Assembly (NCBI GenBank): GCA_032718475.1
Contig: JAUCBJ010002601.1
Span: 62,001-126,000 of the forward strand
Source of the DNA: Nemertoderma westbladi
Lineage: Eukaryota; Xenacoelomorpha; Nemertodermatida; Nemertodermatidae
Reading direction: 5' to 3'
DNA: 64,000 nt
Shown here: positions 56,137 through 64,000 of the stretch, one piece after another
Numbering within the stretch: the stretch's first letter is position 1
Layout: each line of letters opens with the position of its first letter
Notes under the pieces: model-generated
What the model saw: only the letters and a program-made list of their open reading frames with translations
Database searches by the model: none
What the model was told of the DNA's origin: nothing
Made by a program: the position numbers and the translations under genes

Positions 56137-56974
56137 TAATAATCTTAAATTATATAATGGAACTTAACTTTGTAGACAAGACAATGACCAAAAGATGACA
56201 TTTTTATCAAACTTGCAGACATTGTGTAGTCAGTTCAAGAGAATGCCACAAGAGGGCTAATTTCTAAAAATTAATCCTCCAATTTTCTTGTTTTTAATCT
56301 GAGACAGTTTCAGGTTTTCAACCTGAAACTTGGGACATATATTCCTTGTATCCTTGTGTTTGTCATCACTCATCACACGGTATAATTCGAAGAGCACACC
56401 CCACCCAGCTACTGTAAGTGTAGTAAGACATAAATAAATACATAAATAAGAAATTATCATAAATATTAAATTTTATAAATATCGTAGTAAAAAAATTGCA
56501 ATGCGACTGCTGCTGTTTGTGGACAAACCTGTGGGCAAAAGATAAGAAAAAGGTAGGCTACACTTAGTCCTTAATTTGTATTTTAAGTTCAATTACCACA
56601 CTCGTAGCCTCAGGCGCCGCGCAAGGGACGGTATGGTGGAGTCGCCCTCGATTTCGGCTCACAGGGTCGAAAGAGTCAAAGGGTGGAAAATTCGTTTCAA
56701 AGGGCAAACAACACTGTCAAACAATAATAAGGGAAAGGGGCAAGTTACAGAGACGGCTTTTTCTAACCAAAACAATAAACGATGTTATTATCAATATAGA
56801 GGGAGAGGTGCATGGCGGGATTCCTTAACTGGCAATAAATTATGAATGAAGGTTGGACAAGCGAATTAGCGTAACCATGGAATACTAAATATAGACGGAA
56901 TGACAAATGTACAGTATCATACCACTCCCTGGAGGCAATCTTTTTATTTTTTTAATCAATAGGTATTGGTGAAA
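56137..56974. other. Non-coding spacer
   Basis: It holds a perfect 10-bp hairpin (56307-56329: GTTTCAGGTT, TTC, AACCTGAAAC). It also holds a minus-strand piece of the poly-C-ended element at 56731-56780. No gene is supported. Confidence 0.45.
56731..56780 (-). repeat. Short piece of the poly-C-ended element
   Basis: GGGAAAGGGGCAAGTTACA and AACCAAAACAATAAAC match, in reverse, TGTAACCTGCTCCTTTCCC and GTTTATTGTTTTGGTT of the 1614-1785 block. Confidence 0.45.
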
Positions 56975-57287
56975 TAACGTCACTGTTAAAATATTTTTAA
57001 AATATTACTACTAAATATTAAAATATTTTTAAAATATTACTACTAAATATTAAAATATTTTTAAAATATTACTACTAAATATTAAAATATTTTTAAAATA
57101 TTACTACTAAATATTAAAATATTTTTAAAATATTACTACTAAATATTAAAATATTTTTAAAATATTACTACTAAATATTAAAATATTTTTAAAATATTAC
57201 TACTAAATATTAAAATATTTTTAAAATATTACTACTAAATATTAAAATATTTTTAAAATATTACTACTAAATATTAAAATATTAACG
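56975..57287 (+). repeat. 32-bp AT-rich minisatellite, nearly perfect, about 10 copies
   Basis: The unit is AAATATTAAAATATTTTTAA plus AATATTACTACT. Copies are virtually identical with a constant 32-base period. The unit contains an almost palindromic AATATT core. Confidence 0.95.
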
Positions 57288-57339
57288 TCTTCATGTATGT
57301 ATTCGTGTATACCTTAATGACTTTCATATCGTTATTGCT

Positions 57340-57411
57340 GGCGCCTTGCAAGTATATTTTTATTCTTAAAGGCGCGATATAAATATATATTATTATTATT
57401 ATTATTATTAA
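57340..57411 (+). mobile_element. LINE 3' tail relic ending in (ATT)n
   Basis: AAAGGCGCGATATAAATA followed by repeated ATT is typical of the end of CR1/L2-like LINEs in invertebrates. No coding part remains. Confidence 0.4.
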
Positions 57412-57594
57412 AATCTGTCGTGCCGTTAAAAAGATATAGCCATAATTAAATTTACAATAAAATGACCAGGTATGCTGTACTTTCGGCTGAAAAATATTTT
57501 TCTGACTTTATCGGCATTGCAAGATAACTTGAAAAACAGAAAAATCACTGTTGGATAATTTGTATACCCTCTGAGAACATCTTTTTTGAACCTG

Positions 57595-57608
57595 GTTACC
57601 ATAGCAAC
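57595..57608. promoter_or_regulatory. X-box-like motif (RFX site)
   Basis: GTTACCATAGCAAC fits the RFX X-box consensus GTTRCC-NN-RGYAAC exactly. There is no gene start nearby and CATAGCAAC half sites occur in repeats of this window, so function is doubtful. Confidence 0.25.
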
Positions 57609-57829
57609 CAGTAATTATTATTATTATTAACATACATGATGACGTAAATGTATCTACGATCACCAGTACAGAGATGAGGGAAGAAACAAATATATATATA
57701 TAAGGGCCTAAAAACAGACATCAAAAATAACTAGAATTAATTAGCACAGGTAGAGCAATAAACAAAAAAAAATATATTAAATCGCACATTACCGTTTCAA
57801 AACACTGGAGAATTGCATTTGTGCAATAA

Positions 57830-58332
57830 CTATATTTAATTTGTAAAAACTAAATAATTAAATTACAGTAATTACGAGTATGAAACTTCATTGAGCATAC
57901 TTTGTACTTCATCAGAAGTAAAACCGTCTAAAATAAGCTCATTGTGTAAAATGTAACCCAATTCCATACAAAGTGGAATTTTACAAAAATTTTCTTCCCC
58001 AATATGCACATAATTGGTACTAGCAATATTTTCTGGCGTTAAATCATCTATACAATTAATGTTACAATTATTAGCAATCTACGCATATTTAGACCTAGAA
58101 GACTATGAGAGTCATTTACACACAATGCACATAAAAATTTAACCAATAATTTATCTGAAGAACCCAAATTTTTTGAAGGGTGAATAAAATCAACAATGTT
58201 TTCTACAATATATATCTATGTGAATTATATGGCAAAGCCCATAAACTAAGAACATTGTAATTCCACGCAGTATAAATTTTATTGCATTCTGGCGACCATA
58301 CAGTAGGTCCCACAGAACACCACCGTAGAAAC
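57830..58332 (-). pseudogene. CR1-like LINE relic, 3' part
   Basis: In minus-strand frames the fragments KIYTAWNYNVLSLWALPYNSH and then FIHPSKNLGSSDKLLVKFL can be read. They resemble the C-terminal region of CR1/Jockey-type ORF2 (AWRK...LPYRTH). Frameshifts and stops break it. It continues the 59529-60213 part once the inserted element at 58333-59528 is removed. Confidence 0.6.
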
Positions 58333-59528
58333 GGGTGTTTGAAAAGGGTGGACTGGACACAGAAAACATGGGCAACGGACAGACCAATCAGAAACGTATT
58401 ATGTAAAGCAGATTGTAGCAATTGGTCTGTCCACCTTTTTCAAGGTTTCGCTTTCTTAGTTACATAATTGGGAATAAGATGTGTGTTTGAAAAAGGTTGA
58501 CTGGACACATGCACAAAAAACATAGATAATAGTCTGACCAATCAGAAACGTATTAAAGCAATGCTATTTATTAGTGATTGGACTGTCCACCTTTTTCAGG
58601 TTTCAATTATCTATCTATAATGGGCATGCTGGAAGCAGTTGCATTAAGAATGCTGCCGGTGTCCCAGGCGTATCTACCCCCCCCCCCCCGCGCAGATTGC
58701 CCCCCTATAGACTTACAGCATATTAATAGTAGGTCTAGCGTCCCGTACAGCACTTTAACTTGGATTTATTGGTTTATTTTTGTGGTTGGGTTTGTTGGTC
58801 AGGCCCAAACCTTAATTAAAACTGTCATTAGTAACCCTATAACCTTAAAGTCCCGATGCTCTAGGCCTAATCTAAGACATTTTGTGGAATTTAGGATCCA
58901 AAATATTTAAGGATGGGGTTACATGACAGTTTTAATTGCGGTTTTGGGCCTCCACTTCCACTTTGAATTAGGGTTTCGGACCGCCACTCCCAAAATATAG
59001 GGACTTATTTACCTCCCTCGCTGCGCTCGGTCGTTTAACTACAGATCTCGGGATGAATGGTAAATAAAGCATATTATATTTCCCTCTCAGTACAAAAAAA
59101 AAACAAGTAGTTATTATAATGAACTTTATACTATAATGAGTTAGAATATTGACGTTCCAATATTGATGCTAAGGCTCAGCTCACAGACTTCGTGGCTCGC
59201 CCGGGACTCGCCCCATATTATTGAACTAGGCCTATATCGATAACTTCGGTTGGTCACAGAAGTATGGGATAATAATAACAATAATAATCCATAAAAACCT
59301 TCTGAAATTTTTTGAAAAACGTGGACAGAGCTGCTATAATGTGCAAATCAATCTGATTGGTCAATTCATTGCCTGTTCTTTCTCAACCCAGTCCAGCTTA
59401 TTCGAATTTGAAAAAGGTGGACAACAAAGCTGAAAAGGGTGGACATGCTGTGTGACGCAAATCGCCCGTGATTGGTCTGTCCATTGTCCATGTTATATGT
59501 GTCCAGTCCACCTTTTTCAAACACCCCC
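58333..59528. mobile_element. Non-autonomous DNA transposon, hAT- or MULE-like, nested in the LINE
   Basis: The left end starts GGGTGTTTGAAAAGGG and the right end is its complement (CCTTTTTCAAACACCC); the inverted ends match over about 29 bases. GTAGAAAC flanks both sides (58325-58332 and 59529-59536). This 8-base duplication fits the hAT pattern nTnnnnAn; reading it as CCGTAGAAAC would give 10 bases, more like MULE. Inside, palindromic blocks of 110-140 bases related to the ends repeat at 58333-58445, 58478-58597 and 59390-59528. There is no transposase frame. A C run (58676-58689) and a possible 40-base RTE 3'-end scrap (58620-58662) lie in the middle. Confidence 0.7.
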
Positions 59529-60213
59529 GTAGAAACTAGTTGCGTATAGTTTTTGAATATGTACAGTAGAATATTTCCTATAGAGGCAAAACTAAATTCA
59601 CGCCTTAATCCTGATAGTTTGCCAATGAAAGCACCTCTTTTTTGTAAAATATCATGTGATAAATGACCTTTGAAGTGTAACCAAACACCTAGATGCTTAG
59701 CTAGCTCAACCCATGGTAACCGAATACCGTTAACAATAATAAGCGCTGCCGGTTGTTGCCAAACCAACCCAAAAGGTATATACATTAAGTTTTAGATTTC
59801 CGAATGTCTGTATTCGTACTTAACTTTAATTTAAATTCTATATTGACCATAAATTGAAGTCCCGCAATAGACGGGCACAAAAGAATTACATCGTCTGCGT
59901 ACGCAAGGCAACCAAAATATAACCTACCGATATGACAACCGACATCTGCATCTTTGAGTCTTAAAATAAGCACATTTAGAATAACACAAAAGAGACGCGG
60001 TGAAATAATCGAACCTTGTCGAACCCCGTTTGTTATATTAAAACTATCTGATTTTAAATTATTCAAGCGTAGATAGCACGTCTGATTACGATAAATAAAG
60101 AAAAGACACCTTAGAAACAAAACATTAAACCCTTTCTTTATAAGCTGCAAAAAAAGTTGTTGCCATTGAACCAAATCAAATGCCTTAGTAAAATCTATCA
60201 AGCAACTGTAAAC
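59529..60213 (-). pseudogene. CR1-like LINE relic, reverse transcriptase part
   Basis: Two minus-strand frames meet at 59785. The upstream one (60201-59785) has IDFTKAFDLV, NGVRQGSIISPRLFCVILN and AYADDVILLCPS, the RT palm motifs with the YADD-type active site. The downstream one has LPWVELAKHLGVWLH and GHLSHDILQKRGAFIGKL, typical of the region after the RT in CR1/Jockey-like elements. The copy is 5'-truncated near 60213, frameshifted at 59785 and cut by the DNA transposon at 59528. It is dead. Confidence 0.85.
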
Positions 60214-61095
60214 TGAGGCACAGTATTAGTGTGTAAATAATAATAGTGGTAAATATAACTTTAGTTTTGATATGAAGTTTTTATTAGAAGTAAAAGCGAG
60301 TATTGTATCTTGGAAATATTTTCTGCCATTAAGTTCCCATAGCAACGTGTAGAAAAGATTTAAAATATAGAATTACCTGAGCATTTTAGAGTTAAATACT
60401 GGTGAGATTATATTTGTTATTCCCAATATAGTGGTATAGCGATATAGTGGTATAATTAATAAATTTATAATTTCATAATAAAAATAATGATAAATAAATG
60501 CTACTAGGTAGTGGTGTGCCGGATATCCGGCCGGGCCGGAATTCCGGCCGGATTTTGAGAAAAAAATCAGGTTCCGGCTCCGGCCGGATTTCAATTTTTG
60601 GCCGAATTTCCATTTCAACGAATTGTTGACAAAATTTACAATTAATGAAGATTTAAAAAAAAGAAAACATCAAATAAATTTTCTTTTAAATTCAAACTAA
60701 TTTAAACATATGCAAATACAATGGAATACAATACTTTTTTCGTAGTTTGTATCATATTAATTTATATTATGAATATGATAAAGTCTAAAGCAGAGCTATC
60801 ATTTTATAACTATCTACATGCTGAGCCGACTGACTAATTTTTATAGTAGGCCCCACACGCATGCCCATATATAGGCCTACTAATTATAACTAGTCAATAA
60901 ATTATTATGTTGTCTACGCGAAAACGTTGATGTTAGATTGAATTACCTCCGTGAATGACCAGTTTATATATTCGTCAGGCAATATAGAAACTGGTAAATC
61001 TAACTTAATTCAGAGAGTTTAACATTATTATAACTTCGTTCTATGTTATGTTATATTACCATAAATATTTATTATTTAATATCATATATCGTAAA
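60214..61095. other. AT-rich spacer with a GGCCGGA-rich block
   Basis: There is no gene. At 60510-60605 there is a striking GC-rich cluster of GGCCGGA, CCGGCCGG and GGAATTCC words in otherwise AT-rich DNA. It is preceded by TAGTGGTGTGCCGGAT, which may be a hAT-type transposon end. No second end was identified. Confidence 0.4.
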
Positions 61096-61369
61096 CAGCT
61101 GTTATTTGCATTGAATTTCCCCTGGAGAGGGATGAATTTTTATTGCGTCCAGTTTCCCTCCTATCTGCAAATATTATGTGCATCCAATCACAGCCGATTT
61201 TCAAAATTGGCTTCCCGGGCTTACTTTAACCCATCTCGACCGTTTCCACGGGTTTTAACAAAAAACACACCCCGCCTTTCGATTCAGAGCACCTTATTAC
61301 CCCTTATTCAATTGTTCTAGCCCAACAATTTTTCTCGCGCACCAACCCTAATGCGCCTGTGGACGCAAT
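61096..61369 (-). repeat. Dispersed repeat family (TGGACGC), copy 3
   Basis: This is the reverse-strand relative of 1403-1632. Within it ATTGCGTCCA (61142-61151) and TGGACGCAAT (61360-61369) are perfect 10-base inverted ends enclosing 228 bases. This suggests a MITE-like unit. Confidence 0.55.
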
Positions 61370-61459
61370 GGGACTCCTGATTGAATAATATATTGTCTTA
61401 ATAAATAGGCCCTGCCACATACACAATGCGACAGAGTATATTCAAAATAATGTTTATTT

Positions 61460-61680
61460 CGGTTGCATATTGTCGGTTGTCTGCTGTCGGTTGTATGTTG
61501 TCTGCGGTCGGTTGTCTGCAGTTTGTTGGCTGCTGTCGGTAATCTGCTGTCGGTTGTCTGACATCTGATAGCTGCCATCGGAAGTCTACTGTCGGATGTC
61601 TGAAGTCTTTTTGGCTGCTGTCGGTAGTCTGCCATCGGTTGTCTGCTGTCGGTTGACTGCACTCTCTTGTCAGCTGTAGG
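61460..61680 (+). repeat. Degenerate minisatellite, 14-bp type
   Basis: The words GTCGGTTGTCTGCT, CTGCTGTCGG and TTGGCTGCTG recur irregularly. The period is mainly 14-21 bases and copies are diverged. The minus-strand frame (61348-61662) is a repeat artefact. Confidence 0.75.
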
Positions 61681-61878
61681 CGTAGGTGCTAAAAAGCAAA
61701 AAACGGAGATTGTTGTGTTTCATAAAGAAACTCAGAGCAGAGGTTTTGTTTGTCCGCATTTAGTATTTTTCAAATTTTTTTAATGGTTTGGATCTAGAAT
61801 CGTTTAAATATTAATATTAATAATTAAATAATGATTCTTCTTAACATTAGACTGTTCTATTAACGTTTTTCCCCCAGT

Positions 61879-62040
61879 TTTTCCGTTTGAAACGACGTCG
61901 GAACAAACTTCTCAAAAAACGTGCAGAAAATGGCATAGCGAACCCGGTACTTAAGCCAGCGGGTTTCGATGAAGGAGGTCACACTTTAAAGGAGAAAAAA
62001 CTAAGTTTGATCTCAAACTTTTCGAACGCATTCCAGGTTC
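61879..62040 (+). CDS. Possible internal exon of an unknown protein
   Basis: A polypyrimidine acceptor (TTTTTCCCCCAG) ends at 61878. The open frame then reads FFRLKRRRNKLLKKRAENG, a very basic start, then VLKPAGFDEGGHTLKEKK. Codon use is more gene-like than in the AT-rich neighbourhood. The right border is unclear: GCATTCCAG/GTTCCT near 62035 is a weak donor, and the frame runs on to 62150 in low-complexity AT-rich codons. A basic stretch after a hydrophobic segment could be a cytoplasmic juxtamembrane region. No partner exon was found. Confidence 0.3.
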
Positions 62041-62150
62041 CTTATTTATTACAAACATCGAGTTATAACAACAACAATCCAAATAATTATTGTCAAATTA
62101 AAATTATTAAAATGAATAATTATTTCAATATTTATAATTATTTAATATAA

Positions 62151-63565
62151 AACGGTTAGACTGACAATATTATTGAAATATTTCCACAGAATTGTACAAA
62201 TAAACTATGTAGTAAATCCAGTATTAGTGGCTACCCTAACTGTATGTGTGTGTACAATAGGTGTACCAAATACAATACAAAATAAAATGTAACTAATTTA
62301 AAATCATATTTATTATCATTTAGTTTTGATATTTTAGACCTACCGTTCTATTTAACTGACCTGCTTCCTAAGATTAACTGCAAAAATATTAGATTTAATC
62401 CTAAATAATTAATTGATTTAACAAAATGTCGAGCTGCCAAATTTGTTGATAAAAAAAAACGATAAAATGCTTTACAACATCAAACCACGGCAGAACAACA
62501 CATCGCAAAGCCTACAGTAACACCAGAACAAAAAACACCAAAAACAAGACAAAAATAATGAATAAGGCTAAAAAAAACAACTTACTAAAACTTAAAAACC
62601 TACAGTAAGACAATTAATGAATTTTAGACTGGCTAAGTTTATAAATATTAATTCAGTAAGTAATAACGGAATATTACAATGTTATTTTTAAATTATTTAC
62701 ATATATACTTGTGCAAATACTGTAAAGCTTCACTTTAGGTCTACGGAGCGCTGAAGGTTTAATAAACGATCAAATTTAGTGAGAACCAATTATGCTTTTA
62801 GGCATAATAATACTGCAAAGTACCTTACTTGACTTCCCGAATCAACTACCGGTATATGTGTAGTTTTATTCTAAAATTAGAAGACTTCAAAACGTTAGAG
62901 AAAGCTAATGAAAACTGCTTTTGCCATTCTATATCTATCTATAAAAAAAAGTGTAATTAATATGTTTGGTGGAATTTCTCAAATTAGCAATGGATAACGT
63001 AGGCCTAGACCACACTAAGTTTGCATCTAATATAAAAAAATAATAAATCGTTATGTAGTCGTAAAGTATGTGGTAGCGATACCCGCATAGGACCTAATGA
63101 AATATAATCTATTGTTTGTGATTGTGAGGTAACCAAGACAACGGTATAAAACAATTTCATTGTAAAGTCAATTAGTTTAGATCAATGGTCTGTTTAGTGT
63201 TCAAACGGGATCCCGATTCCGAAAAATCGAAAAAATAGGGATCACTAAAAATGCAATCCATGTCCCGATCCAGGCTTTTTTGGATCGGAATTCCGAAGTA
63301 TAAATAGTGAAAAAAATTTCTTGAATATCAGATAACTGCAGATAATTGCACCAGAACAAAAATTTAGTAATCATGAATTTACATGTCAGTAAACAAGCCA
63401 GCAGTAATCAATTAATTGTAACAAAATTTTATATAACTTTATCTTACTAATATTTCTGAAGTGTAAAATCAAGAGATATGTTGTTGCACAAACCCGTTTC
63501 AGACAGACTCTGCCACATATACAGAGGGAATTTCATCCAAAATTGAAATCCTTAACCAAAAAATC
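62151..63565. other. AT-rich non-coding stretch
   Basis: No gene is seen. At 63207-63298 there are GGGATCCCGATTCCGAAAAA and GATCGGAATTCCGAAG words. They resemble the GC-rich block at 60510 in style and the following 29-bp repeat in sequence, so they may be the source of that array. Confidence 0.4.
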
Positions 63566-64000
63566 GGGATCCCGTTCCCAATATAACGGATAGTCGGATC
63601 CCGTTCCCAATATAACGGAAAGTCGGATCCCGTTCCCAATATAACGGATAGTCGGATCCCGTTCCCAATATAACGGAAAGTCGGATCCCGTTCCCAATAT
63701 AACGGATAGTCGGATCCCGTTCCCAATATAACGGAAAGTCGGATCCCGTTCCCAATATAACGGAAAGTCGTTCCCGTCCCCAATATAACGGAAAGTCGGA
63801 TCCCGTTCCCAATATAACGGAAAGTCGGATCCCGTTCCCAATATAACGGAAAGTCGGATCCCGTTCCCAATATAACGGATAGTCGGATCCCGTTCCCAAT
63901 ATAACGGAAAGTCGGATCCCGTTCCCAATATAACGGATAGTCGGATCCCGTTCCCAATATAACGGAAAGTCGGATCCCGCTCCCAATATAACGGAAAGTC
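63566..64000 (+). repeat. 29-bp minisatellite, about 15 copies, running off the window
   Basis: The unit is CGGATCCCGTTCCCAATATA plus ACGGAAAGT or ACGGATAGT. The two forms partly alternate, giving a 58-bp dimer period. One unit near 63770 is altered. Because 29 is not a multiple of 3, the open frames on the minus strand cycle through all phases; they are not genes. Confidence 0.95.

Noticed and set aside
63566-64000. CRISPR-like regular 29-bp repeats and minus-strand frames
   Set aside because: There are no spacers between the units, and the frames are repeat artefacts.
1-64000. Bacterial or plasmid contamination
   Set aside because: Introns, LINEs, SINEs, cytochrome c and zinc-finger genes and low coding density are all eukaryotic. 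There are no operons or ribosome binding sites.

Overview
The window is eukaryotic and reads as a non-model metazoan, most likely a marine invertebrate. The reasons are: genes with GT/AG intron borders and AATAAA signals, a metazoan-type cytochrome c, a multi-C2H2 zinc-finger protein, RTE-like and CR1-like non-LTR retrotransposons, tRNA-derived SINEs, and very AT-rich spacers full of TACTGTA/TACAGTA and TAGGCCTA words. An echinoderm or related deuterostome is my guess. That is inference, since no sequence was compared.

Layout. 1-5530 is copy A1 of a duplicated segment; copy A2 lies at 33339-38863 in the same orientation. 5857-6001 is the last coding exon of an MFS (SLC18B1-like) transporter. 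6636-15995 is a 22/26-bp minisatellite interrupted at 8026-8846 by a 5'-truncated RTE-like LINE and followed by a foldback insertion (15996-16596). 17617-31593 is a 14-kb satellite of 24- and 31-bp units. It is bracketed by old, diverged direct repeats B1 (17085-17585) and B2 (32350-33165), and B2 holds a 29-bp minisatellite. After A2 comes a 36-bp minisatellite (38820-45225), interrupted at 42338-44735 by a long, open RTE-like LINE copy.

The right third is ordinary gene-bearing DNA. It holds an intronless cytochrome c gene (46104-46457, minus), a large inverted-repeat element (47241-48014), a minisatellite of palindromic units (48428-48915) and a small unknown ORF (48913-49188). A zinc-finger gene follows, with a possible 5' non-coding exon ending at 50729 and its long coding exon at 52773-55748. 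Beyond it lie a decayed CR1-like LINE split by a 1.2-kb hAT-like element (57830-60213), a possible exon at 61879 and a 29-bp minisatellite running off the window.

Only three protein genes are well supported: cytochrome c, the zinc-finger protein and the MFS terminal exon. They show no shared pathway. The dominant biology is repeat birth: at least eight tandem arrays with different units. Two loci (A1/A2 and B1/B2) show one paralogue with a near-single-copy precursor and the other with the expanded array.
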